Positions 1 through 5,914 of a DNA stretch of 6,481 bases are shown here, piece after piece. Source of the stretch: Gammaproteobacteria bacterium. GTDB lineage: Bacteria; Pseudomonadota; Gammaproteobacteria; JABDGN01. The stretch's first letter is position 1, and each line of letters opens with the position of its first letter. The stretch lies in assembly GCA_016763565.1 (NCBI GenBank), contig JAESTO010000023.1, forward strand, positions 1-6,481. The letters run 5' to 3'. A program made the position numbers and the translations under genes. The notes under the pieces were generated by a model, which saw only the letters and a program-made list of their open reading frames with translations, was not told the DNA's origin and ran no database searches.

Positions 1-196
1 ACATTTTTTGCCAGTCAACGAATGCATCGACATCTTGATAATGCTCAATCATTGTTCGCGTATATTCACGCGCTAAAAAAATGATATGGCAAGTGGGTTC
101 AAGTTTTTTTATGGCACTCGCTAAAGGTAGTGTTGCCAATACATCGCCCATCTCTGTAATTTTAGTTAAGATGATACGTTTATTTTTTAAATTCAT
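1..196 (-). CDS. GT9 heptosyltransferase-like protein, N-terminal part (runs off left edge)
   Basis: Only the first 65 codons are visible; the gene continues beyond base 1. The reading begins MNLKNKRIILTKITEMGD and goes on with VLATLPLASAIKKLEP. This is the glycosyltransferase family 9 opening: a beta strand, a loop with the GD dipeptide (residues 17-18), then LPL and a helix, followed by a second strand (HIIFLAR) and the typical 'DVDAFVDW' segment. GT9 enzymes such as WaaC/WaaF move heptose from ADP-heptose onto LPS inner core at the cytoplasmic membrane face, but the acceptor cannot be told from this fragment. The ATG at 196 suits the family's short N-terminus. An in-frame ATG at 220 would add eight residues (MLTQPCTN), and neither has a clear Shine-Dalgarno sequence. 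The gene is divergent from manC, 54 bases apart. I am fairly sure of the family and unsure of the exact role. Confidence 0.78.
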   Translation of the reverse strand, partial: MNLKNKRIILTKITEMGDVLATLPLASAIKKLEPTCHIIFLAREYTRTMIEHYQDVDAFVDWQKM

Positions 197-220
197 ATTC
201 GTGCATGGCTGTGTTAACAT
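192..220 (+). promoter_or_regulatory. Possible sigma70-type promoter for manC (extended -10)
   Basis: TTCATA at 192-197 matches four of six -35 positions. TAACAT at 215-220 matches four of six -10 positions, with a 17-base spacer. A TG dinucleotide at 212-213, one base before the -10, makes it an extended -10 element (TGTTAACAT). Transcription would start near base 227, giving a leader of roughly 24 bases before the manC ATG at 251. The -35 overlaps the start codon of the divergent GT9 gene, so initiation at the two genes could interfere. This is pattern matching by eye in an AT-rich region. Confidence 0.35.
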
Positions 221-250
221 TACGGATTTTTAAACGGGCGCAATTTTATC

Positions 251-1678
251 ATGAAATCTATTATTCCTACTATTCTAGTGGGCGGAACTGGCAGCCGATT
301 ATGGCCAATGTCACGTACAGCTTATCCTAAACAGTTTTTAGCGCTCTTTAGTCAATACAGCCTGTTTCAAGAAACATTGCTACGTGCCCAAGCCATCGCG
401 CCACAACAAGCGCCCATTATTGTTGGCCATGAAGATTATCGATTTATTATTGCCGAACAATTACGTCAACTCAACATCACGGCACAAACTATTATATTAG
501 AACCTATTGCTAAAAACACGGCGCCTGCTATCGCCCTAGCAGCACATTATGCACAACACTATTTCCCCGATGCTTATTTAATGATTTTTCCGGCTGATCA
601 CATCATTCAAGATGAAAAAAATTTAGTCGAGACGCTTCAGCATGCGCAACAAGCCATGCACACAGAACAACTACTCACTTTTGGTATTACACCCACACAC
701 GCTGAAACCGCATACGGTTACATTGAAGCAGATACGACTGAACGACAACACACGATTTTCCCCGTCAGTAGTTTCACAGAAAAACCTGATAGCAAAACAG
801 CAGCACAATACCTCAGTAACGGTAATTATTATTGGAATAGCGGGATGTTTTTATTTACTGCACACACGTATTTACATGAAATTAAACAGCACTCACCCGC
901 TATGTTTCAACACACGCAATTAGCGATGCAAGAGGCAAGCATCGATCACGATTTTTTACGCCCACAATTATCGGCTATAGATGCTTGCCCTGCCGAATCT
1001 ATTGATTATGCCATTATGGAAAAAACCACCCAAGCCGTTGTCATTCCTCTAACCACCCAATGGAGTGACATTGGTTCTTGGCACGCGCTGATGGAGCAAT
1101 TGCCGCATGCTGATCAGCAACAAAATGTCTTGCAAGGCGATGTCCTTACCCATAATGTTAGCAACAGTTATATCCGCAGCAATCATCGCTTGGTTGCCGC
1201 TATTGGTGTTAACAATTTAATTATTGTCGATACCGATGATGCACTGTTAGTCATGGATAAAAATGCTAGCCAAGAAGTGAAAATTATTGTTAATCAACTC
1301 AAACACGACAAACGCAGCGAAGCAGACATTCACCAAACGGTTTATCGCCCCTGGGGAAGTTATCAAAACCTCATTGCCAATACACAATTCTTAGTGAAAA
1401 AAATTACGGTGAATCCGCAGCAGCAATTATCCTTACAAATGCATCATCATCGCTCAGAGCACTGGGTCGTTGTCAATGGCACTGCAACGGTGACGAAAGG
1501 TGAAAAAGTTTTTGAGTTAAAACAAAATGAATCTACGTTTATTCCAGTCACCGTCAAACACCGTTTGGAAAATAATACGGCACAACCCTTAGAAATTATT
1601 GAAATACAAACGGGTGATAAGCTCAGCGAGGATGACATTGTTAGGTTTGCTGATCGGTATGGTCGAATAGCAACATAG
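251..1678 (+). CDS. manC: Mannose-1-phosphate guanylyltransferase / mannose-6-phosphate isomerase (ManC/AlgA type)
   Basis: A bifunctional cytoplasmic enzyme of 475 residues, the usual length for the family. It isomerises fructose-6-phosphate to mannose-6-phosphate and couples mannose-1-phosphate with GTP to give GDP-mannose for surface polysaccharides. The N-terminal nucleotidyltransferase half shows GGTGSRLWP (11-19), PKQF (26-29), FPADH (113-117), EKPD (177-180), NSGMF (196-200) and WSDIGSW (271-277). The C-terminal type II isomerase cupin shows RPWGSY (366-371), the metal-binding QMHHHRSEHW (396-405) and the closing DDIVRFADRYGR (461-472). Both halves therefore look intact. No good Shine-Dalgarno sequence precedes the ATG, but the first residues (SIIPTILVGGTGSRLWP) fit this start. 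The neighbouring LPS genes suggest the GDP-mannose feeds LPS or O-antigen. The symbol follows the family; algA, cpsB and xanB are equivalent names. Confidence 0.96.
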   Translation: MKSIIPTILVGGTGSRLWPMSRTAYPKQFLALFSQYSLFQETLLRAQAIAPQQAPIIVGHEDYRFIIAEQLRQLNITAQTIILEPIAKNTAPAIALAAHYAQHYFPDAYLMIFPADHIIQDEKNLVETLQHAQQAMHTEQLLTFGITPTHAETAYGYIEADTTERQHTIFPVSSFTEKPDSKTAAQYLSNGNYYWNSGMFLFTAHTYLHEIKQHSPAMFQHTQLAMQEASIDHDFLRPQLSAIDACPAESIDYAIMEKTTQAVVIPLTTQWSDIGSWHALMEQLPHADQQQNVLQGDVLTHNVSNSYIRSNHRLVAAIGVNNLIIVDTDDALLVMDKNASQEVKIIVNQLKHDKRSEADIHQTVYRPWGSYQNLIANTQFLVKKITVNPQQQLSLQMHHHRSEHWVVVNGTATVTKGEKVFELKQNESTFIPVTVKHRLENNTAQPLEIIEIQTGDKLSEDDIVRFADRYGRIAT

Positions 1679-1695
1679 CCACACGTATACTGATT

Positions 1696-1740
1696 GCTGC
1701 GGTTTGATACCCGTTACCGGCAAGCGGTTGACCGCACAGC
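1696..1740. other. Structured element in the convergent intergenic gap
   Basis: GCTG plus CGGT (1696-1703) can pair with ACCG (1731-1734) and CAGC (1737-1740), leaving a two-base CA bulge. The loop contains a second small inverted repeat, ACCG at 1716-1719 with CGGT at 1725-1728 around GCAAG. Inner CGGT could also pair with the outer ACCG, so alternative folds compete. It lies just after manC and faces the end of the opposing operon, where a terminator is expected. No run of T directly follows on either strand, so it is not a textbook intrinsic terminator. Confidence 0.3.
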
Positions 1741-1785
1741 GCATGGATTGTTTAACAGGCTATAAACACCCTAACATCCTGCTTG

Positions 1786-1800
1786 AAAAATTGAATTTTT
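1786..1800. terminator. Weak AT-only hairpin between convergent genes
   Basis: AAAAATT at 1786-1792 and AATTTTT at 1794-1800 form a near-perfect palindrome around one G, giving about six A-T pairs with a three-base loop. Each strand ends the repeat in a run of T, as a bidirectional terminator would. With no G-C pairs the stem is weak, so termination here may be inefficient. It touches the last base of the stop codon of the minus-strand glycosyltransferase gene. Confidence 0.25.
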
Positions 1801-2606
1801 TAATGTTTTCGGTTAGTTTCTATGTCACAAAAATCAGGCGTACACCATTGTTTCTGCAATTCTAGTAGTTTCGCATATTTATAAAACGTACTAATAAAAT
1901 TACCTAAGGCAATCATAAAACCTGCGCGACCATCCAGAAAACCACCGCGAAAAATATAATTGCGCCAAAAAATAGCTGCACCATGCCATAGCCCTTTGAA
2001 GATGCCACCTTTAACGCCTTTTGCTAATAATTTCTCAGCATTCAATGTCGAGTAGCGGTTAGCCTTGTGCAGCATTTGAGCCATATTTTCAAAAGGAAAT
2101 TGCCAAATTGCTTGTGTCAGTTTAGCGATTTCACCATCGACACGGTAGCCTTCGTGCACCGGCTCTTTTGTATAGTGCATTTTACCCTTGCGGAATAATT
2201 GTGGCTGTCGGTAGTCTGGATACCAACCTGAATGCTTAATCCAGCGGCCCAACAAATAATTGCGCCGTGGCATTAAATAAGCAGCCGCTTGACGTTGATT
2301 ATCTGCACAAATAGCTAAAATTTCTCGCTGAGCTTCAACCGTACAGCGCTCATCGGTATCTAAGCTAAAAATCCATTCATATTGACAATGCGTGATGGCT
2401 TGGTTACGTAAATCACCAAAGCCATTAAATGGAATTTGCACCACTTTGGCCCCCATGTCCATTGCCACTTTCACGGTATCATCGCTGCTTAATGAATCAG
2501 CGACAATCACTTCATCAACCCAATCAATCACACTGGCAATTGCAGGTTTTAATTTTTCAACTTCATTATAAGTAATAATATAAACAGAAATTTTTGCCAT
2601 AATCAT
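1800..2606 (-). CDS. GT2 family glycosyltransferase, WaaE-like LPS core type
   Basis: A GT-A fold glycosyltransferase of 268 residues. Visible motifs are VYIITYNE (8-15), a strand-loop WVDEVIVADSLSSDDT (29-44), GFGDLRNQA (62-70), the metal/nucleotide DxD motif SLDTDE (81-86), a conserved VHE (150-152) and a C-terminal block DGRAGF...YKYAKL (225-247). This layout matches the WaaE/KdtX-like GT2 group, which adds a sugar, often glucose, to LPS inner core on the cytoplasmic face. The donor and acceptor here are unknown. It follows the acyltransferase gene by only three bases with no Shine-Dalgarno sequence, so translation is probably coupled. Two in-frame ATGs compete, at 2606 (MIMAKIS) and 2600 (MAKIS); the second better matches the usual short lead to the first strand. 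It is the last gene of the minus-strand run. Confidence 0.88.
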   Translation of the reverse strand: MIMAKISVYIITYNEVEKLKPAIASVIDWVDEVIVADSLSSDDTVKVAMDMGAKVVQIPFNGFGDLRNQAITHCQYEWIFSLDTDERCTVEAQREILAICADNQRQAAAYLMPRRNYLLGRWIKHSGWYPDYRQPQLFRKGKMHYTKEPVHEGYRVDGEIAKLTQAIWQFPFENMAQMLHKANRYSTLNAEKLLAKGVKGGIFKGLWHGAAIFWRNYIFRGGFLDGRAGFMIALGNFISTFYKYAKLLELQKQWCTPDFCDIETNRKH

Positions 2607-2609
2607 ATA

Positions 2610-3560
2610 TTAATAAGGATAGGCTTCACCAGGAGGCCGTGTTTTGAAACGTCGATGTTGCCACAGATATTGTTCGGGACAACGGCGAATAGCGTGTTCT
2701 AAAATGCCATTAGTGCGTGTTGTATCAACCAGATCATTATCCGAGGGAAAGTCTTCGACAATGGGCTGCATTTCTATGACATATTTATTATTTTCACGGA
2801 AATAAAATGCAGGGACAATCGGTGTTTTCGTACGGCGCACAAATTTACTCATCGCGGTCACTGTCGCTGCAGGCACGCCAAAAAATGGTGCGAACACACT
2901 GACTTTAGGACCATAATCCTGATCAGAAGCATAACAGACGATTTGATTTCGTCGCAAGGCTTTAAACATACCGCGCACATCTTCACGAAGAATAGATTGC
3001 GTAATATAACGTCCACGCCGTTGTTGTAACATCCATTCAAATAATGTGTTTTTCTGCGCACGGTACATAATATTAATGGGTATATAAAACGATGTTAACC
3101 GCATGCCTAATTCAATGGTAGTAAAATGGCCTGTAAAAATTAACACGCCCTTACCTTGACGGTGTGCTTGATGTACGGAGGCAAAGTCACCATGCTTAAC
3201 TAAACGACGTAATCGCTGATCGGATCCCCACCACGCCAAGCCGGTTTCTAATAAACCAATACCGACGGATGCGAAACTGCGCCTTAACAAGGCTTCTCGT
3301 TTTTGTTCGCTTAGTTCAGGAAAACACAAACGTAAATTAACCGCCGCTATATGCCGCCGTTTGGCCAGTATTTTCATGCCTAGCAGCCCAAACCACGTGC
3401 CTAGTTTTAACATAACACGATAAGGCAGCTTTGAACAAGCCCACATAGCAAACAAGGCTATCCACATGGGCCAATGTACCGGCTTCAAAAAATGATACCA
3501 ACGTTTTTTTAGTAGGGTCGCTTGCTGCGTTAAGCGGTAGTTACTGTATTGAATAGACAA
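2610..3560 (-). CDS. Lipid A biosynthesis lauroyl/myristoyl acyltransferase (LpxL/HtrB family)
   Basis: An inner-membrane enzyme of 316 residues that transfers a secondary acyl chain from acyl-ACP to Kdo2-lipid IVA or a related precursor. An N-terminal hydrophobic anchor (about 31-63) is followed by the catalytic HX4E motif, H145 to E150 in GHFTTIELG. Further family blocks are SDQDYG (212-217), FFGVPAATVT (226-235), and the signature YLWQHRRFKTRP (298-309) near the C-terminus. Length is close to the usual 300-310. The start is a TTG at 3560, with AGGTGA at 3569-3564 three bases upstream (six bases counted from AGG). The next in-frame ATG, at residue 32, would remove part of the N-terminus. 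The upstream gene's stop codon lies in this ribosome site. Acyl length and whether it is LpxL or LpxM-like cannot be read directly; LpxL fits best. Confidence 0.93.
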   Translation of the reverse strand: MSIQYSNYRLTQQATLLKKRWYHFLKPVHWPMWIALFAMWACSKLPYRVMLKLGTWFGLLGMKILAKRRHIAAVNLRLCFPELSEQKREALLRRSFASVGIGLLETGLAWWGSDQRLRRLVKHGDFASVHQAHRQGKGVLIFTGHFTTIELGMRLTSFYIPINIMYRAQKNTLFEWMLQQRRGRYITQSILREDVRGMFKALRRNQIVCYASDQDYGPKVSVFAPFFGVPAATVTAMSKFVRRTKTPIVPAFYFRENNKYVIEMQPIVEDFPSDNDLVDTTRTNGILEHAIRRCPEQYLWQHRRFKTRPPGEAYPY

Positions 3561-3563
3561 AAT

Positions 3564-3570
3564 TCACCTA
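3564..3570 (-). promoter_or_regulatory. Ribosome binding site for the acyltransferase TTG start, fused with upstream stop codon
   Basis: On the minus strand TAGGTGA (3570-3564) contains the stop codon TAG of the SemiSWEET gene and the Shine-Dalgarno AGGTGA for the acyltransferase. The TTG start is at 3560. Ribosomes finishing the upstream gene stop on the site where the next round begins, which points to coupled translation. Confidence 0.6.
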
Positions 3571-3861
3571 GCTGATTAATGATTTATTTTTACGGTATTT
3601 CGCCCACATAATAAAAATCGGGATTAATAAAATGATTTCTATCAAACTCGATATCCATAAATTTCTAGCATGTAAAGGAATAGCATACGCTATCCAACAT
3701 AATTGTGTGGTAAATAACATAAGAAACATTGAAATACTAATGTCTTCGACTTTCTTAGTACGATAAGATTTAATAATTTGTGGAACAAAAGCAACATTGC
3801 TTAAAATATTGGCAACAAAGCCCATTGATTCAGTCACAGTAGTCGTGTTCAACGCATGCAT
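3568..3861 (-). CDS. SemiSWEET / PQ-loop repeat small membrane transporter
   Basis: A 97-residue membrane protein with three predicted helices (about 12-31, 44-62 and 69-88) and a basic C-terminal tail (KYRKNK). The PQ-loop motif is clear: FVPQIIKSYRTKKVEDIS (25-42) at the end of helix 1, followed in helix 2 by CWIAYA with the conserved pocket tryptophan, W56. Bacterial SemiSWEETs are about 85-100 residues and dimerise to carry sugars by facilitated diffusion. Against Leptospira SemiSWEET, as I recall that sequence, the pocket asparagine of helix 3 falls on Ser72 here (ISSLIEI), so the substrate may differ. The ATG at 3861 directly abuts GGGAGG; a TTG at 3852 is nine bases from it and may be the true start, giving 94 residues. 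It lies 99 bases after dapB and seven before the acyltransferase start. The family is well supported; the substrate is unknown. Confidence 0.85.
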   Translation of the reverse strand: MHALNTTTVTESMGFVANILSNVAFVPQIIKSYRTKKVEDISISMFLMLFTTQLCWIAYAIPLHARNLWISSLIEIILLIPIFIMWAKYRKNKSLIS

Positions 3862-3867
3862 CCTCCC
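3862..3867 (-). promoter_or_regulatory. Strong Shine-Dalgarno that questions the SemiSWEET start
   Basis: GGGAGG (3867-3862 on the minus strand) is a strong anti-16S match, but it runs straight into the ATG at 3861 with no spacer. Ribosomes normally need about five to nine bases. The in-frame TTG at 3852 sits nine bases away, so initiation three codons later is the better mechanical fit. The next gene also starts with TTG. Confidence 0.55.
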
Positions 3868-3960
3868 GTTATTGTTATAAAGGGGCGTGATGATAAGGAA
3901 AATACATGCTGTTGTCTAGGGTAATGGAATATTTATCAATGGTTTTATCTCAATTAAACA

Positions 3961-4692
3961 CTAATCAAGCACATTATCTAAACCATATATCAATTCATTT
4001 AATTGCATGACGCTCGCACAAGCTAATAATAGGCCTGGCATAAAGCAGGCACGATGCAACGAATCGTGTTTAATAGTTAAGGTTTCTTGATGGCCACCAA
4101 AAATTACTTCTTGGTGTGCAATCGAACCTGATAAACGCAATGAATGAATCGGAATGGTTTCACATACGCCACCGCGTACGCCGGACAATAATTCTTTACG
4201 GGGTGTTGCCAGCTGGGTATTTTCTCTCACTGCGGCAATCATTTGCGCAGTTTTAATGGCGGTACCTGAGGGGGCATCTTGCTTAGCAGGATGATGGCGT
4301 TCAATAATTTCGACCGCAGGTAAATATTTTGCAGCTTGTTGTGCAAATTTCATCATTAACACCGCGCCCAATGAAAAATTAGGCACAATAATGCCCCCTA
4401 ATTTTTTTTCTGCACACAGGGTTTGTAACGTGGCAATTTGTCCAGCAATAAAACCTGAGGTGCCAATCACCGGATGCGCACCACTTTTGATAATCGTCAA
4501 CGTATTTTGATAGGCTGCAGATGCAACCGTTAAATCTACCACCACGTGCGCTTGCGATTGTCGAATGGCTGTGTATAAATCATCTTGCCGCCCTGTTTTC
4601 GCAACTAATGCAAATCGTGAGTCAGCAGTGACAGCGTTGACTGCCTCTTGGCCCATACGGCCTGCTGCGCCATTAATTAATACGTTGATCAT
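3961..4692 (-). CDS. dapB: 4-hydroxy-tetrahydrodipicolinate reductase
   Basis: DapB, 243 residues, a cytoplasmic enzyme that reduces the product of DapA with NAD(P)H to tetrahydrodipicolinate, on the route to meso-diaminopimelate and lysine. The N-terminal Rossmann fold has GAAGRMG (8-14) and VVVDLT; IGTSGF and VPNFSLG follow. The catalytic and substrate-binding block is EIIERHHPAKQDAPSGTA, with the HH pair and the Lys of the family. The C-terminus carries RLSGSIAHQEVIFGG, TIKHDS and YGLDNVLD. It is about 30 residues shorter than E. coli DapB, and the C-terminal half looks more like the short Bacillus-type enzyme. GAGGA (4706-4702) lies nine bases before the ATG. It follows dnaQ by 41 bases in the same direction, so co-transcription is likely. 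Confidence 0.96.
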   Translation of the reverse strand: MINVLINGAAGRMGQEAVNAVTADSRFALVAKTGRQDDLYTAIRQSQAHVVVDLTVASAAYQNTLTIIKSGAHPVIGTSGFIAGQIATLQTLCAEKKLGGIIVPNFSLGAVLMMKFAQQAAKYLPAVEIIERHHPAKQDAPSGTAIKTAQMIAAVRENTQLATPRKELLSGVRGGVCETIPIHSLRLSGSIAHQEVIFGGHQETLTIKHDSLHRACFMPGLLLACASVMQLNELIYGLDNVLD

Positions 4693-4733
4693 TGTTTTAC
4701 GTCCTCAATATGTCCTGTCATCTCTTCGCACCA

Positions 4734-5462
4734 CTATTTAGTGGCATCATCGATGGTTTGCCACAGCGTCACGTCTCCCCGGCTCTCATGCATGGCTTGC
4801 AAACGTTGTTGATGGGCCATTAATTCTTGTTGAGTGGCTTTAATGACCACTAAATCATCTGGATTATGTTGTGCATGGTCTATAGATTGCTTTGACGTTG
4901 CTGCGCTACCGTTATGCTGTTCATCCGCGAATAAACTATCTTGTCCGGTGGTCATGGCTAAATAAGTCAGCGCTAATAATTGAGCATCGAGTAAACCGCC
5001 ATGTAAATCACGACCCGTATTGTCTACTTCATAACGTTTGCACAAGGCATCTAAGCTGTTACGTTGACCCGGATGCAACGCACGTGCCATCGCTAAGGTA
5101 TCGAGTATCTGACAATATTTTTCAATTTTGCCTAATTTAGTGCGTAATAATTTAAATTCATGATTGATAAAACCAACATCAAACGGTGCATTATGAATAA
5201 TTAATTCTGCGCCCTTAATAAACGTTAGAAACTCATCAACCACGTCAGTAAAATAGGGTTTGTCTTGCAGAAAGTCGCTGGTAATACCATGTACTTTTTG
5301 TGCGCCGGGATCAATCTCACGTTGTGGATTGATATATTGGTGATAATGCTGCCCGGTTAAGCGACGATTAACTAATTCCACACAACCAATTTCAATAATA
5401 CGGTGGCCCTGCTTAGGGCTTAGACCGGTAGTTTCTGTATCTAATACAATTTGTCTCGTCAT
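4734..5462 (-). CDS. dnaQ: DNA polymerase III epsilon subunit (3'-5' proofreading exonuclease)
   Basis: The proofreading subunit of the replicative polymerase core, 242 residues against 243 in E. coli. All three exonuclease motifs are present: Exo I VLDTETTG with D8 and E10, Exo II HNAPFDVGF with D95, and Exo III HGGLLDA with H154 and D159, the DEDDh type. Right after the nuclease domain is QDSLF (174-178), a close match to the beta sliding-clamp binding consensus. The linker that follows is rich in Q, N, H and S (about 179-200). The C-terminal helices should bind the alpha subunit. The start is well set: GAGGAG (5473-5468) is five bases before the ATG. It lies 17 bases after rnhA on the same strand; in E. 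coli the two genes are neighbours but divergent. Confidence 0.97.
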   Translation of the reverse strand: MTRQIVLDTETTGLSPKQGHRIIEIGCVELVNRRLTGQHYHQYINPQREIDPGAQKVHGITSDFLQDKPYFTDVVDEFLTFIKGAELIIHNAPFDVGFINHEFKLLRTKLGKIEKYCQILDTLAMARALHPGQRNSLDALCKRYEVDNTGRDLHGGLLDAQLLALTYLAMTTGQDSLFADEQHNGSAATSKQSIDHAQHNPDDLVVIKATQQELMAHQQRLQAMHESRGDVTLWQTIDDATK

Positions 5463-5479
5463 TTATACTCCTCGATTAT

Positions 5480-5914
5480 TTACATTTCATCAATGGCACG
5501 ATTGGCTAAGGCATCGGCCTGTTCATTGCCAACATGACCGCTGTGGCCTTTTACCCACTGCCAATCAATAGTATGACGTTGTATGGCGCTATCTAATGCT
5601 TGCCATAAATCAACATTTTTCACCGGTTTTTTGTTAGCTGTGCGCCAGTTACGTTTTTTCCAATTGATTATCCACTGGGTAATACCGTTGCACACATATT
5701 TAGAATCTGTCGTTAGCACCACACGACAAGGGTATTTTAAATGCACCAAAGCGTGAATCACGGCGGTTAATTCCATGCGATTATTTGTGGTGTCCTTTTC
5801 AGCGCCATATAATTCTTTTTCTTGATGGCCGCAACGTAATAAAGCGCCCCAGCCACCTGGACCTGGGTTGCCACGGCATGCGCCATCGGTAAAAATTTCA
5901 ACGGTGTGTTTCAT
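5480..5914 (-). CDS. rnhA: Ribonuclease HI
   Basis: A cytoplasmic endonuclease that cuts the RNA strand of RNA:DNA hybrids, removing R-loops and primer remnants. It has 144 residues and the E. coli numbering is kept exactly: catalytic D10 (in [14 protein letters not shown]), E48 (in NNRMELTA), D70 (in TTDSKYV) and D134 (in EQADALAN), with the loop histidine H124 in VKGHSGH. The basic handle region [19 protein letters not shown] (81-99) that grips the hybrid is present. It ends about eleven residues earlier than the 155-residue E. coli enzyme, losing only the variable tail. There is no visible Shine-Dalgarno sequence; the ATG at 5914 overlaps the end of the upstream methyltransferase gene by 17 bases, so translation is probably coupled. 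Confidence 0.98.
   Translation of the reverse strand: MKHTVEIFTDGACRGNPGPGGWGALLRCGHQEKELYGAEKDTTNNRMELTAVIHALVHLKYPCRVVLTTDSKYVCNGITQWIINWKKRNWRTANKKPVKNVDLWQALDSAIQRHTIDWQWVKGHSGHVGNEQADALANRAIDEM

Noticed and set aside
642..923. A 93-codon open frame on the plus strand inside manC.
   Set aside because: It lies wholly within a gene whose motifs are intact in another frame, and the translation shows no domain character.
1447..1638. A 63-codon minus-strand frame opposite the manC cupin domain.
   Set aside because: It is an antisense shadow of conserved coding sequence with no ribosome site or recognisable motif.
2858..3061. A 67-codon minus-strand frame inside the acyltransferase gene.
   Set aside because: It is out of frame with conserved LpxL motifs covering the same bases.
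3874..3902. TATAAC (3879-3874) with TTTTCC 17 bases upstream as a promoter for the SemiSWEET gene.
   Set aside because: The -35 matches only three of six positions, and transcription would start at the Shine-Dalgarno itself, leaving almost no leader. Read-through from dapB is as likely.
4689..4721. A ten-codon reading frame (MTGHIEDVKQ, stop) between dnaQ and dapB on the minus strand, its TGA overlapping the dapB ATG, like a leader peptide.
   Set aside because: It has no properly spaced ribosome site of its own, no run of lysine codons or attenuator hairpin, and dapB has its own GAGGA. Chance is the simplest explanation.
4892..5140. An 82-codon plus-strand frame opposite dnaQ.
   Set aside because: It is antisense to the Exo III region of dnaQ and its translation resembles no protein family.
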